NCBI GenBank assembly: GCA_003512525.1
Contig: DOQG01000036.1
Span: forward strand, 1 to 32,919
Length of the DNA: 32,919 bases
Direction: 5' to 3'
Source: Oscillospiraceae bacterium
Lineage (GTDB): Bacteria > Bacillota > Clostridia > Oscillospirales > Ruminococcaceae
Below the pieces are notes generated by a model, which saw only the letters and a list, made by a program, of their open reading frames with translations, made no database searches and had not been told where the DNA came from. Below are positions 14,409-22,510 of this stretch, one piece after another (position 1 is the stretch's first letter; each line of letters opens with the position of its first letter). Made by a program: the position numbers and the translations under genes.

Positions 14409-15644
14409 TCAGTGCTTTTTGCCTGCGAGCTTTTCTTCGCGTCTTGCCTTGCCGAACATCATCATCTGCGGCTTTTCTCTCAGAAGATCAAGGTCAACCT
14501 CGGTAAGCGGTATCTGCTCCTTTATCATCGAGGTGTAAATACCTGCTCTTGCGACATCGCCCATCAGGATAAAGCCCTTCAGCAGACCGTCCTTGAATAC
14601 GAGCTTCTTGTATATCTCCTTGTCTGCGTCCTCTGTGATATCCTCATCGCCGTCATAGCTTCCGGCTGTTATGATATGCAGACCGTAGAAGCCTATGGCG
14701 TTCATCGGTATAGCGTTCAGATAAAGCGTTTCCTCGCCTGCCATATTCTTGCCTGCGACCTCGCCCTGCATAAATGCGTTGGGCAGGAGCGCAAGTATTC
14801 TGTCTGTATTTGACGAGCAATCGTGGCTTACTGTGCAGTCGCCTGCGGCATAAACGTTGTCGAGCGTTGTCTGCTGGTGAAGATCGGTTATTATACCCTT
14901 TTCTACCTTGCCGCCTGCGTCGCTTACAAGCTCTGTGTTAGGTCTTACGCCGACTGCAACAACAAGAATGTCAAAGTCTACCGTATCGCCGTTTGTCAGC
15001 TTTGCACTGTTCTTTGAGAACTGCTCAACGCTTGTGCCGAGTATGAACTTTGTACCCTTATCCTCGATATGCTTCTGCATTATCTCACCTGCACGGATGT
15101 CAAGAATACTCGGAAGTATCCTGTCCGCAAGATCAACCACAGTGATATCGGCGTTCAGGTGGTGCAGAGCCTCTGCGCACTTAAGACCGATAAGTCCCGC
15201 GCCTATTATAAGCACCTTAGTGCCGGCTGTTACCTTTTCGCGGATAGCCTTTGCGCTGTCCCATGTCATAAAGGTGAACCTGTCCTCTACCTCGTCAAGT
15301 CCTTTCATCGGAGGAACGAACGGTTTTGAACCCGTTGCTACCAATAACTTATCATACTGTACTTTCTCTCCGTTGTCAAGTACCACACAGCCGTTTTCGA
15401 TTTTCTCGGCACGGACAGAGAAGATAGTCTTTACATTGTTCTTCTCATAGAAGTCCGGCTCTCTGTAGTATATCTTGTCGTCAGCTACCTTGCCCTCAAG
15501 CCAGTAGCTTATAAGCGGTCTTGAATATGTATGATACGCCTCGTCGGTGATTATCGTGATATTGCCTGTCTTATCAACCGAGCGTATACCCTGAACTGCA
15601 CCGATAGCGGCGGCGGAGTTTCCTATGATAACATAATTTTTCAT
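14409..15644 (-). CDS. FAD-dependent NAD(P)H oxidoreductase of the glutamate synthase operon
   Basis: 411 residues of the class-III pyridine nucleotide oxidoreductase type (related to rubredoxin/nitrite reductase NADH subunits). The FAD Rossmann motif is GNSAAAIGAVQGIRS near the start, the NAD(P)H motif is IIGAGLIGLKCAE near residue 150, and the second FAD motif is VYAAGDC near 280. It is not the classical GltD, which is a different fold arrangement with two ferredoxin clusters. It probably passes electrons from NAD(P)H through the Fe-S protein encoded just upstream to the synthase. It lies 12 bp after the Fe-S gene. Confidence 0.9.
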   Translation of the reverse strand: MKNYVIIGNSAAAIGAVQGIRSVDKTGNITIITDEAYHTYSRPLISYWLEGKVADDKIYYREPDFYEKNNVKTIFSVRAEKIENGCVVLDNGEKVQYDKLLVATGSKPFVPPMKGLDEVEDRFTFMTWDSAKAIREKVTAGTKVLIIGAGLIGLKCAEALHHLNADITVVDLADRILPSILDIRAGEIMQKHIEDKGTKFILGTSVEQFSKNSAKLTNGDTVDFDILVVAVGVRPNTELVSDAGGKVEKGIITDLHQQTTLDNVYAAGDCTVSHDCSSNTDRILALLPNAFMQGEVAGKNMAGEETLYLNAIPMNAIGFYGLHIITAGSYDGDEDITEDADKEIYKKLVFKDGLLKGFILMGDVARAGIYTSMIKEQIPLTEVDLDLLREKPQMMMFGKARREEKLAGKKH

Positions 15645-15656
15645 CTTCGCTCCTCC

Positions 15657-16091
15657 TTATCTTTCTTCAAGGACGATCGCCTTGTTCGGACAGCCCTTTA
15701 CGCATGCAGGCTCGCCGTTATTGTTCTTCATACAAAGATCGCACTTCTGTATTACCTTTGAATTTTCGCTTGTTACGATACAGCCGTAAGGACAGGCAAG
15801 TACGCAGGTGTAGCAGCCTACACAACGGCTCTCGTCACACGAGATAACGCCGTCCTTCTGTGATAAAGCGCCTGTTATACAGCTCTTTACGCAAAGAGGA
15901 GTTTCGCAGTGGCGGCACTGTACGGCAAAATTTATGCCGCTGCCCTCCTCTACCTTTATTCTCGGGATAGGCTTATTGCCGTTTGCGAAAGCCTTTATCA
16001 TGCTTTCAGCTCCGCTGTTTGCGGCGGCACAGTAATATTCGCACAGATGGCACGCAAGGCACCAGTCTTCGTTAACGTAAACTCTTTTCAT
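15657..16091 (-). CDS. Four-cluster ferredoxin-like Fe-S protein
   Basis: 144 residues with four Cys groups of the HycB/DmsB type: CLACHLC..YC, CRHCETPLCVKSC, CVGCYTCVLACPYGC and CDLC with CVKGCP near the end. It should carry up to four [4Fe-4S] clusters and act as the electron wire between the FAD oxidoreductase and the FMN synthase subunit. The ATG at 16091 follows GAGAGG, 20 bp after the synthase subunit gene. Confidence 0.92.
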   Translation of the reverse strand: MKRVYVNEDWCLACHLCEYYCAAANSGAESMIKAFANGNKPIPRIKVEEGSGINFAVQCRHCETPLCVKSCITGALSQKDGVISCDESRCVGCYTCVLACPYGCIVTSENSKVIQKCDLCMKNNNGEPACVKGCPNKAIVLEER

Positions 16092-16111
16092 TTTACCTTA
16101 CCTCTCCTTTA

Positions 16112-17617
16112 TCACTGACCTGCGTGCTGTATGCCGAGTATCTCAAGTTCCTTTTCGTTAAGACCGATACCTCTGAGCATAAGTCTGTTGCCTCTGAGAG
16201 CCTCGACTGAGTTGATACCCATACCACCCATCATTTCCTTGATCTCGTGATCCCACGCATGAACAAGGTTTACAAGTCGCTGATAGCCGATGTTCGGGTT
16301 AAGGCGCTTTACAAGGTCGGGTCGCTGTGTTGCGATACCCCAGTTGCACTTGCCTGTCTGACAGCTTCTGCAAAGGTGGCAGCCGAGCGCCAGCAGAGCG
16401 GCAGTACCGATGTAGCAAGCGTCCGCACCGAGCGCGATAGCCTTTACAACGTCCGAGCTTGAACGGATAGAACCTGCAACTACTACAGAAACCTCGTTTC
16501 TGATACCCTCATCGCGCAGACGCTGGTCAACGCTTGCAAGGGCAAGCTCTATCGGGATACCTACGTTATCTCTTATTCTTGTGGGGGCTGCACCCGTACC
16601 GCCTCTGTAACCGTCTATAGCAATTATATCCGCACCCGAACGTGCAATACCGGAAGCGATAGCGGCAACGTTATGCACGGCGGCGATCTTTACGATGACC
16701 GGCTTTTTGTACTCTGTAGCCTCTTTCAGTGAAAGAACAAGCTGACGTAAGTCCTCTATCGAATATATATCGTGGTGGGGAGCAGGTGATATTGCGTCTG
16801 TTCCCATGGGGATCATTCTCGTTCTTGAAACGTCCTCGAGGATCTTTGCTCCGGGAAGATGTCCGCCGATACCGGGCTTTGCACCCTGACCCATCTTGAT
16901 CTCTATTGCCGCGCCCGTTTCAAGATAATCCTTGAATACACCGAAACGTCCCGATGCGACCTGCACTATTGTATTCGGACCGTACTGATAGAAGTCCTTG
17001 TGCAGACCGCCCTCGCCCGTGTTGTAGAATATACCAAGCTCTGTAGCCGCTCTTGCAAGGCTCTCATGAGCGTTACGGCTGATAGAGCCGTATGACATAG
17101 CCGAGAACATAATAGGCGTTGAAAGCTCAAGTGTAGGTGTTGTTTCCGTCTTTACACTGCCGTCCTCGTTGAACGAAACATTTTTCGGCTTCTTTCCGAG
17201 GAAGACCTTTGTTTCCATAGGCTCACGCAGAGGGTCGATAGGCGGGTTTGTTACCTGAGAAGCGTTGAGCAGTATCTTATCCCAGTAAACAGGATACTCC
17301 TTCGGGTTGCCCATTGCGGAAAGAAGAACGCCGCCTGTTTCTGCCTGCTTGTAGACCTCCGTCATTATCTGCTGGCTCCAGTTGGAGTTGTTTCTGAACT
17401 TGTTGGGGTTATCTACTATCTTCAATGCACCTGTAGGACAAATACATACACATCTCTGGCAGTCAACGCACTGCTGACTGTCCGAGATCATCATATCGAG
17501 ATCGCTGTCATATCTGTGTACCTCGTTTGCACACTGTCTTGCACACGCCTGACATTTTATGCAACGGTCCTTATCTCTTATAACATCAAATAAAGGCTGA
17601 AAATAATTAAGTGCCAC
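16112..17617 (-). CDS. gltB: Glutamate synthase, ferredoxin-FMN catalytic subunit (archaeal-type GltB domain 2)
   Basis: 501 residues. The N-terminus has two [4Fe-4S] ferredoxin motifs, CIKCQACARQC and CVDCQRCVCIC. The FMN-binding (alpha/beta)8 synthase domain follows, with GGLHKDFYQYG, KMGQGAKPGIGGHLPG and GYRGGTGAAPT, and a Cys cluster CHLCRSC near the end. The enzyme makes two glutamates from 2-oxoglutarate and glutamine-derived ammonia. The start is GTG 17617, with AAAGGGAG upstream, 17 bp after the amidotransferase gene. The split arrangement and the fused ferredoxin domain are typical of archaea and Clostridia. Confidence 0.93.
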   Translation of the reverse strand: MALNYFQPLFDVIRDKDRCIKCQACARQCANEVHRYDSDLDMMISDSQQCVDCQRCVCICPTGALKIVDNPNKFRNNSNWSQQIMTEVYKQAETGGVLLSAMGNPKEYPVYWDKILLNASQVTNPPIDPLREPMETKVFLGKKPKNVSFNEDGSVKTETTPTLELSTPIMFSAMSYGSISRNAHESLARAATELGIFYNTGEGGLHKDFYQYGPNTIVQVASGRFGVFKDYLETGAAIEIKMGQGAKPGIGGHLPGAKILEDVSRTRMIPMGTDAISPAPHHDIYSIEDLRQLVLSLKEATEYKKPVIVKIAAVHNVAAIASGIARSGADIIAIDGYRGGTGAAPTRIRDNVGIPIELALASVDQRLRDEGIRNEVSVVVAGSIRSSSDVVKAIALGADACYIGTAALLALGCHLCRSCQTGKCNWGIATQRPDLVKRLNPNIGYQRLVNLVHAWDHEIKEMMGGMGINSVEALRGNRLMLRGIGLNEKELEILGIQHAGQ

Positions 17618-17634
17618 TGTTACCGCTCCCTTTC

Positions 17635-18732
17635 TTACTTCTTCTCGTTCAGCTTAACGATGATAGGCTCGCCGCCTCTGGGTGACCAGATACGGTCAAC
17701 AACGGGGCATATAGCTCTTATCGCACATTCCTCACTTGCAAGGTAAACCATATCGCCCTTTTCTGCGGCTACCATCGAACGGAGCTTAAGTCTGTCGTTG
17801 AGCGCCATAAGACCGCCGTCAAAGCCGAGAATTATCGAGAACGGACCTGTTATCAGAAGGCTTGAGAATACGTTTCTGAAATATTTCAGCTTCTGTCTTT
17901 CGCTCTCACTGTACTTATCCGAGTCTATCTCGCTCCAGAACGGAGCGGCAATTATCTTTGCTATATCTTCAAGACACAGCTTCTGCTTTCTGTTGAGGAA
18001 GTCTATTATATATGTGATGACCTCTGTATCTGTCAGCAGGTTGCACTTGTAGCCGTACATTTCGATGTATCTTCTGTTTGCATCGTAGGAAGAAATCTCA
18101 CCGTTATGTACAATGGTATAATCCAGCAGTGCGAACGGATGAGCGCCGCCCCACCAGCCGGGTGTGTTGGTAGGATATCTGCCGTGTGCCGTCCATGCAT
18201 AGCCTACATATTCTTCAAGCCTGTAGAACTCTCCGACATCTTCCGGGTATCCGACAGCCTTGAATACGCCCATGTTCTTGCCGCTTGAGAAAACGTAAGA
18301 ACCGTTTATCTTGTCGTTTATGTTGATAACGCACTGCGCAACGAACTCTCTCTCGTCAAGCTGGCTTTCTGTGAGCTTTGTCGGCAGGGGATTTACAAAA
18401 TATCTCCAGATGAGCGGCTCGTTTGTGATGTTGGGGTGCTTTCTGGTAGGAATACGAGAAAGGTTTACAACATCAAAATGCTTGTCGAGGAAACGCTCGG
18501 TTTCAACTCTTGCCTCGTTCGAGTCATAGAAAATGTGGAACGCGTACTGATCCTTGTATTCGGGATAAATGCCGTATCCTGCGAAACCGCCTCCCAGACC
18601 GTTAGATCTGTCGTGCATATATGATATCGACTTTACTATCTTGTCACCGCATATTCTGTTGCCGTCCCTGCTTATAAAGCCTGAAATAGCACATCCGGCG
18701 GGTATTCTGACCTGACCTTCTTTTTCCAGCAT
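17635..18732 (-). CDS. Class-II glutamine amidotransferase subunit of glutamate synthase
   Basis: 365 residues from the ATG at 18732, which has a clear AGGAGTG ribosome site. The frame is open up to an ATG at 18801, but that one has no ribosome site and lies against the leader. The family core is visible: GCAISGFISRDG with the nucleophile Cys near residue 12, HDRSNGLGGGFAGYGI, and AHGRYPTNTPGWWGGAHPF for substrate binding. It releases ammonia from glutamine for the FMN subunit encoded next. It is the first gene of the operon, behind a strong promoter and a structured leader. Confidence 0.9.
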   Translation of the reverse strand: MLEKEGQVRIPAGCAISGFISRDGNRICGDKIVKSISYMHDRSNGLGGGFAGYGIYPEYKDQYAFHIFYDSNEARVETERFLDKHFDVVNLSRIPTRKHPNITNEPLIWRYFVNPLPTKLTESQLDEREFVAQCVININDKINGSYVFSSGKNMGVFKAVGYPEDVGEFYRLEEYVGYAWTAHGRYPTNTPGWWGGAHPFALLDYTIVHNGEISSYDANRRYIEMYGYKCNLLTDTEVITYIIDFLNRKQKLCLEDIAKIIAAPFWSEIDSDKYSESERQKLKYFRNVFSSLLITGPFSIILGFDGGLMALNDRLKLRSMVAAEKGDMVYLASEECAIRAICPVVDRIWSPRGGEPIIVKLNEKK

Positions 18733-18900
18733 AAGCTCACTCCTGTTCGGTATAGGTTTTGTTTTTTGTGTTTTGAGCGTTTTAAATCCGTCAAATTTCA
18801 TATTTGGGGATAAAAACAGCAGGCAACAGATGATTTATGCCGTAAATTTGCGGTATTTTGTGATTTTGCCGTAAATATAAGGGATATTTGCAGTAAAATG

Positions 18901-18974
18901 AAGCTTTAGTTTCAATTTGACTGTCATCTGAAACAGCTTTGTTTCGTAATTGCCTGCAGTCGTTTTGACTACAG
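18901..18974 (-). promoter_or_regulatory. ANTAR-type attenuator in the glutamate synthase leader
   Basis: On the minus strand three stems can form. Hairpin 1 is CTGTAGTC/GACTGCAG (18974-18954). Hairpin 2 is GAAAC/GTTTC (18945-18930) with the hexaloop AAAGCT, which has A at position 1 and G at position 4 as ANTAR proteins require. A competing hairpin pairs AAGCTGTTTCA (18939-18929) with TGAAAC and AGCTT (18914-18901), followed by CATTTT, and is terminator-like. Hairpin 2 and the competitor share the same strand and so exclude each other. Hairpin 1 has a pentaloop, which is not canonical. The ANTAR protein is encoded at the operon's end. Confidence 0.6.
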
Positions 18975-18979
18975 TTGTT

Positions 18980-19008
18980 ATTATATCACGGCTTATCGAT
19001 GTTGTCAA
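18980..19008 (-). promoter_or_regulatory. Promoter of the glutamate synthase operon
   Basis: On the minus strand a consensus TTGACA (19008-19003), a 17 bp spacer and a consensus TATAAT (18985-18980). Such a strong promoter fits control at the level of attenuation. The leader to the first ATG is about 240 nt. Confidence 0.9.
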
Positions 19009-19195
19009 TATGTTTTTGCAAGATTTTTAAATGAAACTTGCAAAATGTTTTCTTGCAAATTTGCGGTTCGATTATGCAAAATGACAGCAGATATACGGAA
19101 TAGGGTACGGCAATGCGCCTTTACGCATACGGACAAAGTAATAAAACCTTCTCTGCCGTCATATATCTGTACTAAAAACGAAAGCAGGTAGCGGT

Positions 19196-19591
19196 ATGGT
19201 AAGACGCAGAAGTTACAAATCGGCGATAAAAAAGTTCAGACCTTTTATAAAAGGAGCTGTAGCCGGAACAGTGACAGCGGCGGTTTTTACCGTTATCGGT
19301 GCATTTTTATTTAATATTGCCGATGCTCCCGAGGGCGCGGATATCACATTCGGATACATATCGCTCGGTGCGGCATCGGGCGTATGCGGAATGTTCTGGG
19401 GCGGCGGAAGAGGTAAAAACGGCTTTGCGTGGGGAACGCTGGGCGGTGTTACAATATTTGCGCTGTGTTTTATCGGAGCGATCTTATCGGGAGGTTTTTC
19501 GGGTACGGCAGTGATCTCAAAGCTGCTTACATCTGCGCTATGCGGCTGTATCGGAGGAATAATCGGTGTCAATATTGCGGCAGAGCGATAA
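19196..19591 (+). CDS. Four-helix membrane protein (TIGR04086-like)
   Basis: 131 residues. A basic N-terminus (MVRRRSYKSAIKKFRPF) is followed by four hydrophobic helices separated by Gly-rich turns (GAASGVCGMFWGGGRG). Size, helix number and basic start fit the TIGR04086 family of small Firmicute membrane proteins, whose function is unknown. The ATG at 19196 is preceded by a weak AAAGCAGG site. The 190 bp before it hold the divergent glutamate synthase promoter and an imperfect ACAGCAGATATACGG / CCGTCATATATCTGT inverted repeat. Confidence 0.7.
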   Translation: MVRRRSYKSAIKKFRPFIKGAVAGTVTAAVFTVIGAFLFNIADAPEGADITFGYISLGAASGVCGMFWGGGRGKNGFAWGTLGGVTIFALCFIGAILSGGFSGTAVISKLLTSALCGCIGGIIGVNIAAER

Positions 19592-19614
19592 GGACAGCCG
19601 ATAGAATATTTCTA

Positions 19615-19643
19615 TAGACAAACAAAGAAAAATGTGGTAGAAT
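19615..19643 (+). promoter_or_regulatory. metY promoter
   Basis: TAGACA (19615-19620), a 17 bp spacer and TAGAAT (19638-19643). Transcription would start near 19650, at the edge of the palindrome described next. Confidence 0.7.
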
Positions 19644-19651
19644 TACCTTAA

Positions 19652-19670
19652 ACCCTGTAGATTTCAGGGT
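19652..19670. promoter_or_regulatory. Palindrome at the metY start site (possible operator)
   Basis: ACCCTG (19652-19657), 7 nt, then CAGGGT (19665-19670). It overlaps the predicted transcription start and could bind a repressor, or act as a 5' hairpin. No SAM riboswitch is present. The regulator is unknown. Confidence 0.45.
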
Positions 19671-19696
19671 AATTGAAAATCAAAGGAAGATTTAAG

Positions 19697-20977
19697 ATGA
19701 AAAAGTATTCAATAGAAACGCTTGCGGTTCACGCAGGCTATGAAACTGACGAAGCTACAATGTCGGTAACTCCGCCCCTGTACGAAACAAACGCTTATGT
19801 GTTCAAGGACGCAAACCATGCAAGAACACTTTTTGAGCTTAAAGAGCCCGGCAACATCTACTCAAGACTACAGAATCCCACCTGCGAGATACTTGAACGT
19901 AAGGTGGCGGCTATGGACGGCGGTGTTGCGGCATTATCATTCGCATCGGGTCACGCCGCTATATTCAATACTATAATAAATCTTTGCAGTGAGGGCGATG
20001 AGCTGGTTTCATCGATAAATATCTACGGCGGCGCTATAAACCTGCTCGGTATCACGTTAAAGAGAATGGGCATCACGGTAAAGTTTGTTGACCCCGATGA
20101 TCTTTCCGCCTGGGAAAATGCCGTGACCGACAAGACAAAGCTGTTCTTCACCGAGCTTATCGGTAACCCCAACGCAAACGTTGCCGATATCGAAGAAATC
20201 GGTAAAATAGCGCACAAACACGGAATACCTTTCGTTGTTGACAGCACATTTACAACTCCCTATCTTTGCAGACCCATAGAGTGGGGCGCTGACCTTGTTA
20301 TCCACTCCGCAACAAAGTTTTTAGGCGGCCACGGCAGTGTAATGGCGGGTGTTGTAGTCGACAGCGGAAAGTTCACGTTCAAGGGCAACCCCAGATTCCC
20401 GCTTTTCAACGAGCCTGACGTATCCTATCACGGTGTAGTGTTTGCAGACCTCGGAGAGCTGGCATTCATATCAAGACTGCGCGCGCTTATCACAAGAGAT
20501 ATCGGCGCTTGCCTTTCTGCGTCTGCGGCTCATACCTGCCTTACAGGTATGGAAACGCTTGCTCTGCGTATGCAGCGCCATTGCGAAAACGCGCTTGCGG
20601 TAGCAAAATTCCTTGAAGCTCACCCTGCCGTTGAAACGGTAAACTATCCCGCACTGCCCTCAAACAAGTATTACGAGCTTTGCAAAAAGTATTGTCCCAA
20701 GGGCGCAGGCGGTGTGTTCACATTCGTTATCAAGGGCGGAAAGCCCGCAGGCGAGAAGTTCATGAACAGCCTTGAGCTTTTACAGATAGTTGCAAACGTC
20801 GGCGATGTAAGAAGCCAGGTTATCCACCCCGCTTCAACAACGCACAGCCAGCTGTCGCCCGAACAGCTTGTAGCCGCAGGAATAAGCGAGGGTACAGTAA
20901 GACTTACTATCGGCATTGAGGATATAAACGATATTATTGCGGATATCTCTCAGGCACTCGATAAAGCGACAAAGTAA
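19697..20977 (+). CDS. metY: O-acetylhomoserine sulfhydrylase-type PLP enzyme
   Basis: 426 residues, Cys/Met metabolism PLP family. Typical motifs: TLAVHAGYETDEAT near the start, NIYSRLQNPTCEILE, FASGHAAI, and SATKFLGGHG with the PLP-binding Lys207. Length and the long insertion favour O-acetylhomoserine sulfhydrylase (MetY; homocysteine from O-acetylhomoserine and sulfide) over cystathionine gamma-synthase, which is nearer 390. I chose the ATG at 19697, with AAAGGAAG ahead; an in-frame ATG at 19673 lacks a site and lies in the palindrome leader. Single-gene unit with its own promoter and terminator. Confidence 0.9.
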   Translation: MKKYSIETLAVHAGYETDEATMSVTPPLYETNAYVFKDANHARTLFELKEPGNIYSRLQNPTCEILERKVAAMDGGVAALSFASGHAAIFNTIINLCSEGDELVSSINIYGGAINLLGITLKRMGITVKFVDPDDLSAWENAVTDKTKLFFTELIGNPNANVADIEEIGKIAHKHGIPFVVDSTFTTPYLCRPIEWGADLVIHSATKFLGGHGSVMAGVVVDSGKFTFKGNPRFPLFNEPDVSYHGVVFADLGELAFISRLRALITRDIGACLSASAAHTCLTGMETLALRMQRHCENALAVAKFLEAHPAVETVNYPALPSNKYYELCKKYCPKGAGGVFTFVIKGGKPAGEKFMNSLELLQIVANVGDVRSQVIHPASTTHSQLSPEQLVAAGISEGTVRLTIGIEDINDIIADISQALDKATK

Positions 20978-20994
20978 CATAAGATGAATATTTA

Positions 20995-21030
20995 ACGGGA
21001 GCGGGCACTAACAACCCGCCCCCGTTTTTT
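20995..21030 (+). terminator. metY terminator
   Basis: ACGGG and GCGGG pair with CCCGC and CCCGT around a 9 nt loop, followed by six T. Confidence 0.9.
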
Positions 21031-21051
21031 ATAAAAATTTTATAAAACCCC

Positions 21052-21080
21052 TTGACAAACTCCTTTCGATGTGCTAAAAT
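21052..21080 (+). promoter_or_regulatory. tRNA-Arg promoter
   Basis: TTGACA (21052-21057), a 17 bp spacer and TAAAAT (21075-21080). Confidence 0.85.
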
Positions 21081-21103
21081 ATATTAGTAAATTTACAAGA
21101 TAT

Positions 21104-21180
21104 GCGCCAATAGCTCAGCTGGATAGAGTATCTGGCTACGAACCAGAGGGTCGGGGGTTCGAATCCCTCTTGGCGTGCCA
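21104..21180 (+). tRNA. tRNA-Arg (anticodon ACG)
   Basis: A 77 nt cloverleaf with a seven-pair acceptor stem GCGCCAA/TTGGCGT (first pair G-U), D-arm AGCTCAGCTGGATAGAGT, anticodon stem TCTGG/CCAGA with loop CTACGAA, T-arm GGGGGTTCGAATCCC, discriminator G and an encoded CCA. The ACG anticodon should be read as ICG after deamination. The DNA downstream is accessory, as is common beside tRNA genes, but no duplicated tRNA end (att site) is visible in the window. Confidence 0.97.
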
Positions 21181-21635
21181 ATTTACATTAGTTACACTTT
21201 TAGGGATACTACAGTAGTAGTGTCCTTGAAACTGTAAATAAAATCATATATCACACAGCAGAGCAGGTGCAACTGCTCCACTGTGATAATATACATTTTG
21301 TGTTCCGACTCATAGTTTCGATTAACGCTCTCGCATCTCTCCGTAGCTTAACACCTACCCAGTCCGATGTAGCTCAACTGTATCAGTAGTACAGTATGTA
21401 TACTCGCTCCGCAGAATGTGCGGCGTTTCTGAACTGTGACTGTTAGTCGGTGGTTTGCAGTAAATCGGTGTTTACTGTTCCTCTCCCGTGTTACTCACGC
21501 GATGTTCTCAGAACTAATGCGTAGTTATCTCGGCTGTAGGTCATCTCTGACGATGGTCGGCATTCAATTTGTACTGCCTTTGATATGCGGCAGGTGGGGA
21601 TATACACTGCGGATTTACGCCTTGTATATCAGATT
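21181..21635. other. Gene-free, hairpin-rich stretch after tRNA-Arg
   Basis: No supported coding region. Two clear hairpins are present: AGGGATACTAC with GTAGTGTCCTT (21202-21227, with G-U pairs) just after the tRNA, and a larger one at 21250-21287 (ATCAC/GTGAT outside, GAGCAG/CTGCTC inside). A GTAGCTCAACTG sequence near 21369 resembles a tRNA D-arm and may be a decayed tRNA. The rest shows nothing I can name. Confidence 0.4.
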
Positions 21636-21679
21636 AAAAACACAAGAGCCTCCAGCGTCTGGTAAACTTCTGAAAGCTC

Positions 21680-21708
21680 TTACAAAATTGTATTAAATGT
21701 GCTATAAT
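21680..21708 (+). promoter_or_regulatory. Promoter of the plus-strand small RNA
   Basis: TTACAA (21680-21685), a 17 bp spacer and TATAAT (21703-21708). The -35 box overlaps the terminator stem of the opposite-strand RNA. Confidence 0.7.
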
Positions 21709-21714
21709 AAAGCA

Positions 21715-21821
21715 CACTAAAGGCACTATTGCACTAAGTCAGTCAGATGGTTTCGCATCGAGCTGATGAGGGGCTGTATCGTTCTTGCAGGAACTATACA
21801 GCCTGTGTGTGGTGTTTTTTT
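21715..21821 (+). ncRNA. Small RNA, plus strand (about 107 nt)
   Basis: Bounded by the promoter at 21680-21708 and a hairpin, GGCTGTAT/ATACAGCC with inner GTTC/GAAC (21772-21803), followed by a run of seven T at 21815-21821. CACAC near the 5' end can pair with GTGTG before the T run, closing the molecule. A second hairpin (TCAG/CTGA with ATG/CAT) lies at about 21744-21766. No reading frame with a ribosome site. I do not recognise its family. Confidence 0.55.
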
Positions 21822-21830
21822 ATTTACTCT

Positions 21831-21859
21831 ATTATACAACACTTTTACAGTTTTGTCAA
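21831..21859 (-). promoter_or_regulatory. Consensus promoter of the minus-strand small RNA
   Basis: On the minus strand TTGACA (21859-21854), a 17 bp spacer and TATAAT (21836-21831): perfect hexamers at perfect spacing, the strongest promoter type in the window. Confidence 0.85.
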
Positions 21860-22021
21860 TTCAATTGATGTAATGTTGTATAGTATACAGAATTGACAAA
21901 AATGCGGGTGAGTGTTTGTGCAATTTTTTGTTTTGTGAAGCGGACAATTACACAAGGACAAAGCGAATGTACGGAGAAATAAAAGAAATAGTGATCATAT
22001 TGTAAAAAGGAGTAACTATAT

Positions 22022-22479
22022 ATAACCGATTTTCTGTTTGCGCTTTTATCATTTTTCACTTCTTTTCATTTTTCTAGTATTGAATATACCATGAAATTTT
22101 CTATTATATAGCATCCCTTATTTTCAAAAAACCGGTAGATGGTATCTATATAGGTGCAAATTTTATGAGAATCAAAATAGCCAAACTTTACATATCTCCC
22201 GTTGTGTTTCACGGCTATGTTGAAATAAAAAAAGAGTCCCTTCTCGAAATGGAAAAACACGAACTTGTTATTTTCTTTTTGAGTGGAGCGGTTGGCAATG
22301 TCTTCTTGATTGGAGTTTCACTATTACTTGTTAGCAATTTCATTAATTTTTATTTTTCCATTGTTAATATCTGTTATGCAACCGCAAGCGTACTGCCCTT
22401 TATAATAGGAAATAATGATATGACTACAATGATAAAGGTTTTGAAAGAAAAACAAAAGATGTATAAAACTGATATTTGA
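22022..22479 (+). pseudogene. Decayed M50-type membrane metalloprotease
   Basis: A ribosome site AAAAAGGAG (22004-22012) is followed not by ATG but by ATA ACC GAT, whose frame encodes a hydrophobic helix (TDFLFALLSFF) and stops. One base of frameshift later the other frame continues: YHEIFYYIASLIFKK, then GIYIGANF and KLYISPVVFHGYVEIKKE, and a helix pair with LSGAVGNVFLIGV. The order matches small M50 (site-2 protease-like) proteins, whose HEXXH zinc motif here reads HEIFY, losing the second His. Start loss, frameshift and active-site loss together mark a dead gene. The intact C-terminal part (from 22165) encodes 104 residues. Confidence 0.6.
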
Positions 22480-22510
22480 TATAGCATTAATGATTAGAAA
22501 GGTGATTAGG

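Larger units (their letters stand above)
21636..21824 (-). ncRNA. Small RNA, minus strand (about 189 nt), antisense to the plus-strand RNA
   Basis: Starts near 21824 and ends at a terminator in which AAGAGC pairs with GCTCTT (21681-21644, inner CCAG/CTGG), followed by five T. It covers the whole plus-strand RNA. It contains only a 10-codon frame without a ribosome site. The pair resembles countertranscribed RNA control or a type I-like antisense arrangement, but no toxin or rep gene is evident. Confidence 0.55.

Noticed and set aside
13859..14506. Plus-strand frame of 215 codons in the GXGXG gene
   Set aside because: It is a shadow of the GXGXG and oxidoreductase genes and has low-complexity Tyr/Ala/Ser composition.
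18732..18801. ATG at 18801 as start of the amidotransferase gene
   Set aside because: No ribosome site, and the extra 23 residues are Lys/Thr-rich and unlike the family; the ATG at 18732 has AGGAGTG.
21360..21430. A second tRNA suggested by GTAGCTCAACTG
   Set aside because: No T-arm, acceptor stem or anticodon stem could be completed around it.
21759..21803. Hammerhead ribozyme suggested by CTGATGAG followed by a long stem
   Set aside because: The required GAAA after stem II and the cleavage-site strand are missing; the stem is better explained as a terminator.
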